DNA from: DASZBX01 sp035943635
GTDB taxonomy: Bacteria; Actinomycetota; Actinomycetes; Streptomycetales; Catenulisporaceae
Direction of reading: 5' to 3'
Assembly: GCA_035943635.1 (NCBI GenBank)
Contig: DASZBX010000110.1
Coordinates: 1 to 17,030, forward strand
DNA: 17,030 nt
The position numbers were made by a program, and so were the translations under genes. The notes below the pieces were generated by a model. That model saw only the letters and a program-made list of their open reading frames with translations. It was not told the DNA's origin and did not search any database. Below, one piece after another: positions 1-6,996 of the stretch (position 1 is the first letter of the stretch; each line of letters begins with the position of its first letter).

Positions 1-215
1 GCGGCGAATCTGGTCAGCGCCGAGCATGGGCGCGCCGCACGGGACGGCTCATACTCGGTCGTCTGTGCCGTTGCGTGCGGTGCGGCCAGGCGACGGCGAT
101 CACCGGATTCGCGCCTTGAGACATTCCCCAACACCGCCTAGCCGCGGCGGCCGGGAGATCTGGCGCGCAGGCGCCCGTACGTACCACGCACGAACCCGAG
201 AGGAAGCACCCGAAC
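1..215. other. Upstream non-coding region, possible divergent gene start
   Basis: No convincing gene lies here. A weak TTGAGA at 116-121 is followed 17 nt later by TAGCCG, a poor -10, so a promoter is only possible. AGAGGAAG near 199-206 can serve as the ribosome site of the reductase starting at 216. On the minus strand an ATG at 28-26 opens a frame that stays open for nine codons to the window edge (MLGADQIRR). It could be the start of a divergent gene but cannot be judged from nine codons. Confidence 0.3.
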
Positions 216-974
216 ATGAGTACCCTGACTGGACGTGTGGCCCTGGTGACCGGGGCCGGCCGCGGGATCGGCGCGGCCACGGCCCGGCGGCTGGCCGCCG
301 ACGGCGCCGCCGTGGCCGTGCTGGACCTGCACGAGAAGGACACCGCCGACACGGTCGAGGCGATCCGCGCGGCCGGCGGCACCGCCCTCGGGATCGGCGC
401 CGACGTGGCCGTGACCGAGCAGGCCGAGGCCGCGGTCGAGCAGGTCGTGGCCGAGCTCGGCGGACTGGGCATCCTGGTCAACAACGCCGGGATCACCCGC
501 GACAACCTATTGTTCAAGATGACCGACGACGACTGGGACGCGGTGCTCGCCGTGCACCTGCGCGGCCCGTTCCTGCTCAGCCGGGCCGCCCAGCGGCACA
601 TGACCCCGCAGCGCTACGGCCGGATCGTCAACATCAGCTCCACCTCCGCGCTCGGCAACCGCGGCCAGGCCAACTACTCCGCGGCCAAGGCCGGCGTGCA
701 GGGCTTCACCCGGACCCTGGCGATCGAGCTCGGCCCGTTCGGGATCCGGGTCAACGCGGTCGCCCCCGGGTTCATCGAGTCGGCCATGACCGAGGCCACC
801 GCGCAGCGGATGGGCACCGACCTGGCCACCTTCAAGGAAGCCGTGTCCGCCGCGCTGCCGCTGCGGCGCACCGGCGTCCCGGACGACATCGCCGGGGTCG
901 TCTCCTTCCTGGTCGGCGACGACTCGGCCTACGTCACCGGCCAGACCCTGTACGTGGACGGAGGACCGCACTGA
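216..974 (+). CDS. fabG: SDR family oxidoreductase, 3-oxoacyl-ACP reductase (FabG) type
   Basis: A classical short-chain dehydrogenase of 252 aa, the normal length for FabG. The Rossmann cofactor motif TGxGRGIG is at residues 12-19, the NNAG motif follows near residue 90, and the catalytic set is Ser142, Tyr154 and Lys158 (YSAAK). The C-terminus ends in the usual YVTGQTLYVDGG region. Such enzymes reduce 3-oxoacyl thioesters, or oxidise hydroxyacyl or cyclic alcohols, with NAD(P)H in the cytoplasm. The neighbouring acyl-CoA ligase suggests a role in catabolism of a CoA-activated acid rather than housekeeping fatty acid synthesis, but this is inference. The start is chosen from AGAGGAAG about 10 nt upstream. 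Its 3' end (GGA GGA codons) doubles as a Shine-Dalgarno for an overlapping small ORF. The family is certain; the gene symbol denotes the family and the substrate is unknown. Confidence 0.88.
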   Translation: MSTLTGRVALVTGAGRGIGAATARRLAADGAAVAVLDLHEKDTADTVEAIRAAGGTALGIGADVAVTEQAEAAVEQVVAELGGLGILVNNAGITRDNLLFKMTDDDWDAVLAVHLRGPFLLSRAAQRHMTPQRYGRIVNISSTSALGNRGQANYSAAKAGVQGFTRTLAIELGPFGIRVNAVAPGFIESAMTEATAQRMGTDLATFKEAVSAALPLRRTGVPDDIAGVVSFLVGDDSAYVTGQTLYVDGGPH

Positions 975-1114
975 TGACCGACCGGCACGCGGAACCGGAA
1001 CCGGAGCCGGAACCACCCGCAGGACCCGGCCGCCCGGCCGGTAGATACCAACACTGCGACACTGAAGAGCTTTGCCCGACTGGAGATCCGACGCGCGAAG
1101 GAGCACGGCGATGA
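974..1114 (+). CDS. Candidate 46-aa small ORF coupled to both neighbours
   Basis: A 46-codon frame that fits exactly between two genes. Its ATG overlaps the reductase stop (TGATG at 972-976) and its TGA overlaps the ligase start (ATGA at 1111-1114). A GGAGGA at 960-965 sits about 8 nt before the ATG, good Shine-Dalgarno spacing. The peptide begins MTDRHAEPEPEPEPP, the Pro-Glu repeat coming from four tandem hexamers (991-1014), then has an HC...C pair (His27, Cys28, Cys34) and an Arg-rich end. No signal peptide, membrane segment or known family is visible. Against it, third-position GC is clearly lower than in the neighbours. It may be a real small protein, a leader whose translation carries ribosomes to the ligase, or chance. 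Confidence 0.35.
   Translation: MTDRHAEPEPEPEPPAGPGRPAGRYQHCDTEELCPTGDPTREGARR
991..1014 (+). repeat. Four tandem GGAACC-type hexamers
   Basis: GGAACC, GGAACC, GGAGCC, GGAACC follow each other without gaps between the reductase and the ligase. If the overlapping small ORF is translated they encode its EP repeat. The array is short and slippage-prone. Confidence 0.6.
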
Positions 1115-2670
1115 GCTTCAACCTGGCGGTGATGCTGCGCGAGTCGGCCCTGGCCTTCCCGGACCGCGACTGCGTGCGGATCGGCGACCACAGCGTCACC
1201 TACGCCCAGATCGACGAGCGCTCCGGCCGGGTCGCGGCCGGACTGCTCGCGTCCGGGCTGCGCCGCGGCGACAAGGTCGCGGTGCAGCTGCCGAACATCC
1301 CGGCCTTCCTGGAGGCCTACTTCGGGATCCTCAAGGCCGGCCTGGTCATGGTCCCGCTCAACCCGCAGCTCAAACACGCGGAGATCGCCCACCAGCTGGC
1401 CGACTCGCAGTCGCGCGCGGCCGTCACGTTCAGCATGTGCGTGCCGGAGATGACGGCCGCGGCCAAGGAGATCGAGGACCTGGCCCTGTACACGGTCGCC
1501 CTGCCCGGGTTCGACGTGGACAGCGGCACGCCCGAGGGCTACCGGCCGTTCGAGTCCCTGCTCGGCGACGGGCCCGTGCCCGGCCCCGGCGGCTCCCGGT
1601 CCGGCGACATCGTGGCGACCATGGCCGACGACACGGCCGTGATCATCTACACCAGCGGCACCACCGGCCGGCCCAAGGGCGCCGAGCTGACCCACTTCCA
1701 GCTGTTCATGAACTGCACCACCTCCTCGGCCCTGTTCGGGATCGAGCCGGACGACATCAGCCTGGCCGTCCTGCCGTTCTTCCACATCTACGGCCTGTCC
1801 TCGGTGATCAACTGCGCGGTCCGGCACGGCGGCACCATGTCCCTGGTCCCGCGGTTCGACGCCCAGTCGGTGGTCGACGCGATGGAGCGGCACGAGGTGA
1901 GCGTGTTCGTCGGCGTGCCGACCATGTACCAGGCCCTGATGCAGGTCGATACCACCGGCCGGGACCTGTCCCGGCTGCGGGTGGCCTCCTCCGGCGGCGC
2001 GGCCATGCCCGAGGCGCTGATGCGGGCGTTCGAGGAGAAGTTCGGCATCCTGATCCTCGAGGGCTACGGCCTGTCCGAGACGGCCTCGGCCGCGGTGATG
2101 AACCAGGGCGCGAACGAGCGCAAGCCGCTGTCGATCGGCAAGCCGATCTGGGGCGTGGAGATGCGGATCGTGGCCGCCGACGGGCGCGACCTGCCGCCGG
2201 GGACCGAGAACGTCGGCGAGATCCTGCTGCGCGGGCACAACGTGATGAAGGGCTACTACCGCGACCCCGAGGGCACCGCCGCGGCCCTGCGCGACGGCTG
2301 GCTGCACACCGGCGACCTGGCCTACCAGGACGAGGACGGGTTCGTCTTCATCGTCGACCGGATCAAGGACCTGATCATCCGCGGCGGCTACAACGTCTAC
2401 CCGCGCGAGGTCGAGGAGGTGCTGTACACCCACCCGGCGGTCGCCGAGGCGGCGGTCGTCGGCCGCGCGGACGAACGGCTCGGCGAGGAGGTCGTGGCGG
2501 TGGTCGCGCTGCGTCCCGGCGCCGAGGCCGACGCCGAGGCCCTGATCGCGTACTGCCGGGAGAACCTGGCCGGGTACAAGTGCCCGCGGGAGGTGCGGTT
2601 CCTGCCCGAACTGCCCAAGAACGCCACCGGGAAACTGCTCAAGCGCGAACTGCGGGGCCTGCTGGACTGA
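1111..2670 (+). CDS. AMP-forming acyl-CoA ligase (class I adenylate-forming enzyme)
   Basis: A 519-aa enzyme of the ANL superfamily, the usual length for fatty-acyl or aryl-CoA ligases. It activates a carboxylic acid with ATP to an acyl-adenylate and then a CoA thioester. The ATP loop YTSGTTGRPKG is near residues 180-190, the GYGLSET motif starts at 318, HTGD is at 399-402, the hinge and CoA motifs follow (DRIKDLIIRGGYNVYP), and the catalytic lysine is Lys508 (NATGK). The start at 1111 is preferred because AAGGAG lies 8 nt upstream and it aligns with the family N-terminus; an in-frame TTG at 1072 lacks this. It follows the reductase with only the small ORF between, so the two are probably co-transcribed, and a strong hairpin lies after the stop. 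The substrate could be a medium/long fatty acid or a phenylpropanoid-like acid; sequence alone does not decide. Confidence 0.9.
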   Translation: MSFNLAVMLRESALAFPDRDCVRIGDHSVTYAQIDERSGRVAAGLLASGLRRGDKVAVQLPNIPAFLEAYFGILKAGLVMVPLNPQLKHAEIAHQLADSQSRAAVTFSMCVPEMTAAAKEIEDLALYTVALPGFDVDSGTPEGYRPFESLLGDGPVPGPGGSRSGDIVATMADDTAVIIYTSGTTGRPKGAELTHFQLFMNCTTSSALFGIEPDDISLAVLPFFHIYGLSSVINCAVRHGGTMSLVPRFDAQSVVDAMERHEVSVFVGVPTMYQALMQVDTTGRDLSRLRVASSGGAAMPEALMRAFEEKFGILILEGYGLSETASAAVMNQGANERKPLSIGKPIWGVEMRIVAADGRDLPPGTENVGEILLRGHNVMKGYYRDPEGTAAALRDGWLHTGDLAYQDEDGFVFIVDRIKDLIIRGGYNVYPREVEEVLYTHPAVAEAAVVGRADERLGEEVVAVVALRPGAEADAEALIAYCRENLAGYKCPREVRFLPELPKNATGKLLKRELRGLLD

Positions 2671-2699
2671 CCCCGGGACCCGGCCCCGACCAGCGCGGA

Positions 2700-2739
2700 C
2701 ACCGGACCTGCCGACAGCGTGACGTCGGCGGGTCCGGTG
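2700..2739 (+). terminator. Strong hairpin after the acyl-CoA ligase
   Basis: A 16-bp stem pairs CACCGGACCTGCCGAC (2700-2715) with GTCGGCGGGTCCGGTG (2724-2739), with one G-T wobble and an 8-nt loop. It starts 29 nt after the ligase stop. No proper T-tract follows, only scattered T-rich bases, which is common for actinobacterial terminators. It probably ends the reductase-ligase transcript. Confidence 0.75.
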
Positions 2740-2944
2740 GCGTGCCCTGTCGCTTTCGTCCTGATTTCTGGCACCATCGGCGCGGCGGGATCTGGACCTG
2801 TCGCCCGGCCCGGCGACCCTTCATGATGTGCCCACGCTGCGTTACCCGCAGCGCACTGATCGCACCAGGTCCCGGACCACGAGCACCACGCCCCATCAGC
2901 CTTCGTCAACGCACACCATGCAGTCCTCAACGAGGAGGAAAGAC
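2740..2944 (+). promoter_or_regulatory. Leader of the MFS gene with small hairpin
   Basis: A 205-nt non-coding stretch. A perfect 7-bp hairpin, CGCTGCG (2835-2841) and CGCAGCG (2847-2853) with a TTACC loop, lies about 90 nt before the start. A strong ribosome site, GAGGAGG near 2932-2938, sits just before ATG 2945. No clear -35/-10 pair was found; a promoter is expected here because of the hairpin terminator just upstream. Confidence 0.35.
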
Positions 2945-4624
2945 ATGACCGCGTCATCCCTCGATCCCGTCACCGCGGCGGATTCCCCGTCGCGCCTGAC
3001 CACGGTCCTGTGGGGTCGGCAACTGCTGCACTACCCGGAAACCGGCCGCCGCTACTGGTTTCTGGCGATATCCGTGGCCACCACGATCGTGCTGTACTAC
3101 CAGCTATATGTGCAGTACTCCATGTCGACCGCGATCCTGACGCACTACGGCATGACGTACACGTACTTCGTCTTCATCTCCGTCGTCGCCAACGCGGTCG
3201 GCGCGTTCGGCTCGCTGGTGGCGGGCCTGGCCGACCGCTGGGGCCGGGCCAACCTGACCGTGTACGGCTCGCTCGGGGTGGGCCTGCTGGTCACCTTCTG
3301 GCTTCCGGTCGCCTCCGACAAGCTGATGTTCGGGCTGGTCATCACCCTGGTCTCCCTGGTCGAGGGGATGATCCTGGTCACCACCCCGGCCCTGGTGCGC
3401 GACTTCTCCCCGCAGGTCGGGCGCGCCTCGGCGATGGGTTTCTGGACCATGGGCCCGGTCATCGGCAGCCTGATCCTGAACGTCGTGGTCAGCCAGACCT
3501 ACAAGGGCGCGACCACCTGGCAGCAGGAGGTGCGCTTCGCCGGGGTGGCCGGCCTCGTGGTGTTCGTGGCGGCCCTGTTCGGTCTGCGCGAACTCTCTCC
3601 GCGGCTGCGCGACCAGATCATGGTCAGCCTGCGTGACCGGGTGCTGATCGAGGCCCGGGCCAAGGGTCTGCAGGCCGAGTCCCTGCTCGACAACCAGTGG
3701 CGCCAGATGCTGCGGTTCAACGTCGTCGGCTCGGCCTTCGCGATCAGCGCGTTCCTGCTGTTCTACTATGCGGCCGTCGGATCTTTCACTGTTTACTATG
3801 CGACCGTGTTCGGCTACTTGCTCCAACGCACCGCGGGCCTGCTCAACTGGTACTGGTCCACGAACGCGCTCGCGCTGATCCTGGCCGGCGTCGCCTCCGA
3901 CCGGCTGCGCGTGCGCAAACCGTTCATGCTGGTCGGCGCGCTGGGGTCGGCGGTGTTCGTCGTGCTCTTCGCCCTGGACGCGACGAAACCGGCCACCGGG
4001 TACTACACCTTCGCCTGGCTGTGCGTCGGGATCGGGATCAGCGGCGGCCTGGCGTTCGGCCCGTGGATGGCCAGCTTCACCGAGACGGTCGAGCGGCGCA
4101 ACCCGGCCGCGACCGCCACCGGCCTGGCCGTGTTCGGCTGGATCAACCGGATCCTGGTGGCCGCCTCGGTCGCGGTCCTGCCGATCGTCGTCTCCAGCGT
4201 CACCCCGCTGGTCGAGCACGGCGCGCAGGTCACCGTCGCCTCCCAGCAGGCCGCCCCGGCGCTGGCCGTCATCAACGCCCACCCGCAACTGTTCGCGCAG
4301 CTGGAGAACTACCCGGTCTTCACCTCCGCGCCCCCGGCGCTCCAGGCCCAGGCGGTCCAGGAGGTCGGCGCGGCCGGACTGACCACGGTCGCCACCGCCG
4401 AGCCGGCCCTGAAGGTGCTGCAGCAGTACGGCACGTCGGTGAGCCAGGCCTCGAAGGACAACCCGCGCGACTGGCGGAACTGGTGGTGGGTGTGCCTGGC
4501 CGGGCAGTTGCTGTTCATCCCGTTCGTGTTCGGCATGGCCGGGCGCTGGAGCCCGCGCCGGGCGAAGGACGACTTCGACGAGTACGAGCGGATCGTGGCC
4601 GAGCAGACCGCGGCGCTCGGATAA
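2945..4624 (+). CDS. MFS transporter with large loop before the last membrane helix
   Basis: A 559-aa integral membrane protein of the major facilitator superfamily. After a roughly 35-residue cytoplasmic head, hydrophobic helices follow in the usual 6+6 arrangement. The MFS motif A-like sequence GLADRWGRANL lies between helices 2 and 3, with a weaker counterpart (ASDRLRVRKP) in the second half. Residues about 418-512 form an unusual Ala/Gln/Val-rich hydrophilic insertion before the final helix, making it longer than typical 400-450 aa members. The start is taken at 2945 because GAGGAGG lies directly upstream; an in-frame start at 2828 would add 39 unconvincing residues. Its position between ligase and secreted esterase suggests import of the acid released by the esterase, which is inference. 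A role in export cannot be excluded. Confidence 0.85.
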   Translation: MTASSLDPVTAADSPSRLTTVLWGRQLLHYPETGRRYWFLAISVATTIVLYYQLYVQYSMSTAILTHYGMTYTYFVFISVVANAVGAFGSLVAGLADRWGRANLTVYGSLGVGLLVTFWLPVASDKLMFGLVITLVSLVEGMILVTTPALVRDFSPQVGRASAMGFWTMGPVIGSLILNVVVSQTYKGATTWQQEVRFAGVAGLVVFVAALFGLRELSPRLRDQIMVSLRDRVLIEARAKGLQAESLLDNQWRQMLRFNVVGSAFAISAFLLFYYAAVGSFTVYYATVFGYLLQRTAGLLNWYWSTNALALILAGVASDRLRVRKPFMLVGALGSAVFVVLFALDATKPATGYYTFAWLCVGIGISGGLAFGPWMASFTETVERRNPAATATGLAVFGWINRILVAASVAVLPIVVSSVTPLVEHGAQVTVASQQAAPALAVINAHPQLFAQLENYPVFTSAPPALQAQAVQEVGAAGLTTVATAEPALKVLQQYGTSVSQASKDNPRDWRNWWWVCLAGQLLFIPFVFGMAGRWSPRRAKDDFDEYERIVAEQTAALG

Positions 4625-4709
4625 CCGGGCGGACCGGCCGCAGAGGCCTGGTTTCTGCGCCGCGCTACGCGCCGGTTACGCAGGCGTGAAGGGCGTATTT
4701 CAGGACCTG

Positions 4710-4724
4710 TGCCATTCAATGGCA
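4710..4724. promoter_or_regulatory. 15-bp perfect palindrome upstream of the esterase
   Basis: TGCCATTCAATGGCA is a perfect 7-1-7 inverted repeat, 98 nt before the esterase start and in the intergenic space after the MFS gene. Its size suits a dimeric repressor or activator such as an IclR or TetR family protein. An IclR remnant lies just downstream of the esterase, a suggestive but unproven link. Confidence 0.45.
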
Positions 4725-4761
4725 TGGCGCCTGCGCCGGTGCACCAGGATCCTTACTGTCA

Positions 4762-4816
4762 CTCCCTAGCCAGCCGTCCCGCGACCAGACCGCGGGACGG
4801 CACCCACCTAGGGAGG
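4762..4816 (+). promoter_or_regulatory. Nested hairpin that sequesters the esterase ribosome site
   Basis: An inner 11-bp perfect stem, GCCGTCCCGCG (4773-4783) and CGCGGGACGGC (4791-4801), is enclosed by an outer 8-bp stem, CTCCCTAG (4762-4769) and CTAGGGAG (4808-4815). The outer right arm contains most of the Shine-Dalgarno GGGAGG (4811-4816), 6 nt before ATG 4823. When folded the site would be occluded, so translation control by RNA structure is plausible. The inner stem alone could act as an attenuator. Confidence 0.55.
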
Positions 4817-4822
4817 TAGCAC

Positions 4823-6487
4823 ATGGACGGACGAACACGGCGCCATCGACCTCTGCGGAACCTCGGACACCGGATCGCGACGAGCGCGGCCCTGATCGGA
4901 CTGCTCGGCACCGGCACGATCGCACTCGGCATGACCCCGGCCGCGGCGAGCGCCACGGCCGGGCCGGTGGTCGCGACCCAGTCCGGCTTGATCCAGGCCG
5001 CCGCGCCGGACGCAAGCGGGGTGACGGCGTTCGAAGGCATCCCGTACGCGGCCCCGCCGGTCGGCGCGCTGCGCTGGAAGCCGCCGCAGCCGGCCCAGCA
5101 CTGGAGCGGCGTGCTCCAGACCACCGCCTACGGACCGTCCTGCTGGGGCGCGCAACTGCCCGGCACCCCGACGGTCCCGATGAGCGAGAACTGCCTGAGC
5201 CTGAACGTGTGGATGCCGCCGAAGACCCTCGGCCCGCCGAAAGCCGTGATGGTCTGGCTCGAAGGCGGCGGCTTCCAGTTCGGCACCTCCGCCGGTCCGC
5301 TGTACAACGGCGCGAACCTCGCCGCGCACGGCGTGGTCGTGGTCACCCTCAACTACCGGCTCGGCGTGTTCGGGTTCCTGGCCCGGCCGGACCTGGACGC
5401 CGAACAGGGCAGCTCCGGCGACTACGGCCTGCAGGACCAGATCGCGGCGCTGCGCTGGGTGCAGGCCGACATCGCCCAGTTCGGCGGCAACCCGGGCAAC
5501 GTGACCGTGTTCGGCCAGTCCGCCGGCGCCGACTCGGTCGGCCTGCTGATGTCCTCGCCGCAGGCCTCCGGCCTGTTCGCGAAGGCGATCGCGGAGAGCG
5601 GGGCGTTCTGGGACGGACCGCACGGCTCGATCCCCACCCACACCCAAGCCCTGGCCCGCGGCCAGGCCCTGTCCACCACGCTCAACGCCCCGACCCTGGC
5701 CGACCTGCGCGCGATCCCGGCCGCGCAGCTGGCCGCGGCGACGGCATGGACCCCGGGCACCGATCCGATCGTGACGGCCTTCTCCCCGAGCGTGGACGGC
5801 CGGGTGCTACGCGCCGCGCCGGCCGCGGCCTTCGCCGCCGGGCAGCAGGCGCACGTGCCGCTGCTGGCCGGGTTCAACGCCGCCGAGGACTTCCCGCTGT
5901 TCGACCCGCTCGCCCTGCCGCACGCCACCCCGGCCCAGTTCGACGCGGCCGCGCAGCAGCTGTTCGGCGCCGCCGCCATGCCGCGATTCCAGGCGCTCTA
6001 CCCTGCGGCGACCGAGGCACAGGCCACGGCGTCGGCGGATCTGCTGGCCGGGGACATGACGATCTCGGAACAGACCTGGCAGCTGCTCGGCCTGCAGAAA
6101 CAGACCGGGAACCCGGATGTGTACGCGTATAAGTTCACGTATACCTCGCCGTACTCGCCGGTCGCCGCGCATGTCGCGGAGGTGCCGTTCGTCTTCGGCA
6201 ACCTCATCCCGCAGTTCTTCGCCCCCACGGCCCCGCCGCCCGGCCCGGCCGATGCGGCGCTGTCCGCGACGATGTCGACGTACTGGACCGACTTCGCCAA
6301 GCAGGGCAACCCGAACAGCGCCGGCCTGCCGGCCTGGCCGGTGTACGCGGGCCCGGGATCGCAAGTCCTGGACCTGGACGCCGCGCCGGGCCCGATCACC
6401 GAACCGGACACCGCGCGGCTGGGCTTCCTGGCCTCGTTCCGGGGACCTGACGGCAGATTCCCGGCGTCCTGGCTGACCAACGGCTGA
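4823..6487 (+). CDS. Secreted type-B carboxylesterase (alpha/beta hydrolase)
   Basis: A 554-aa carboxylesterase/lipase of the type-B (cholinesterase-like) family. An N-terminal signal peptide is clear: Arg-rich head, hydrophobic core around residues 20-38, and an ASA cleavage site near residue 44, so the enzyme is exported. The oxyanion-hole region reads EGGGFQFG, the nucleophile elbow is GQSAG with Ser233, and the other likely catalytic residues are Glu355 (GFNAAED) and His450 (AAHVAEVPFVFG). Family residues SENCLSLNVW are also present. It should hydrolyse an ester outside the membrane, matching the permease just upstream. GGGAGG 6 nt before the ATG fixes the start, and this site lies inside a predicted hairpin. 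The natural ester is unknown; para-nitrobenzyl esterase-like or hydroxycinnamoyl ester activity are options. Confidence 0.92.
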   Translation: MDGRTRRHRPLRNLGHRIATSAALIGLLGTGTIALGMTPAAASATAGPVVATQSGLIQAAAPDASGVTAFEGIPYAAPPVGALRWKPPQPAQHWSGVLQTTAYGPSCWGAQLPGTPTVPMSENCLSLNVWMPPKTLGPPKAVMVWLEGGGFQFGTSAGPLYNGANLAAHGVVVVTLNYRLGVFGFLARPDLDAEQGSSGDYGLQDQIAALRWVQADIAQFGGNPGNVTVFGQSAGADSVGLLMSSPQASGLFAKAIAESGAFWDGPHGSIPTHTQALARGQALSTTLNAPTLADLRAIPAAQLAAATAWTPGTDPIVTAFSPSVDGRVLRAAPAAAFAAGQQAHVPLLAGFNAAEDFPLFDPLALPHATPAQFDAAAQQLFGAAAMPRFQALYPAATEAQATASADLLAGDMTISEQTWQLLGLQKQTGNPDVYAYKFTYTSPYSPVAAHVAEVPFVFGNLIPQFFAPTAPPPGPADAALSATMSTYWTDFAKQGNPNSAGLPAWPVYAGPGSQVLDLDAAPGPITEPDTARLGFLASFRGPDGRFPASWLTNG

Positions 6488-6938
6488 CCTCGCTGGCCGG
6501 AGCGACGACGCGCTGCTGGTCGAACGGCTCTCCGCGCACGCCGCCAGCCCGATCCTGTACCGGGTCGGCGGACGGCTGCCGTTGCACTCGACCGGCGTCG
6601 GACACGTGCTGCTGGCCTTCGCGGCGGTCGCGGACCAGCAGGGCTACCTCGGGCGTCGGTGGCGCACCGAACCGGAGGACGTGCCGGTCTCCTGTCACGC
6701 GCTGCGCCAGACCTTGGCCATGGTGCGCCGGGACGGCTACGCGACGGTGACCCGGGCCGAGCCGCGCCCGCTGGTGTCCGTGGCGGCGCCGATCCGGGAC
6801 GGGACGGACGCCGTGGTCGCCGCGTTGTCGGTCGTCGTCCCGCAGGAGGACGAGGTCCGCTCGCTCACCCCGGCGGTCCGGGCCGCTGCTCGCGCGGTAT
6901 CGCGCGGGCTCGGCTCACGGCATCTCGGCGGGCGGTAG
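6477..6938 (+). pseudogene. IclR-family regulator remnant (effector domain only)
   Basis: A frame open from 6477 to the stop at 6936-6938 gives about 150 residues matching the C-terminal ligand-binding half of IclR regulators: LLVERLSAH, then RVGGRLPLHSTGVGHVLLAF, a (V/S)xxxLRQTLAMVRRDGYA stretch and SVAAPIRDGTDAVVAALSVV. The N-terminal winged helix-turn-helix, about 90-100 residues, is absent, and the similarity begins right at the esterase stop codon in another frame. No good ribosome site precedes the internal TTG at 6582. It is best read as a truncated regulator left by a deletion that joined it to the esterase gene. A free-standing effector-only protein is the less likely alternative. 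Confidence 0.75.
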
Positions 6939-6996
6939 GTCGACGCGCCTTTGCGGACGCCTGGCTGCTCGCTTCCCTGCTGCCGCGGCCGGCCGG

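Noticed and set aside
1..28. Nine-codon minus-strand start (MLGADQIRR) at the left edge
   Set aside because: Too short to judge, and no ribosome site is visible; noted only as a possibility.
26..973. Plus-strand frame running through the reductase in another register
   Set aside because: Arg/Gly-rich shadow; only its last part (974-1114) was kept, on separate grounds as a coupled small ORF.
934..2433. Long minus-strand open frame opposite the acyl-CoA ligase
   Set aside because: Low-complexity Gly/Arg/His/Asp/Val-rich translation, typical of the antisense of a high-GC gene; the + strand frame has all ligase motifs.
3104..4288. Minus-strand frame opposite the MFS gene
   Set aside because: Charged repetitive shadow translation; the + strand gene has clear membrane helices and motif A.
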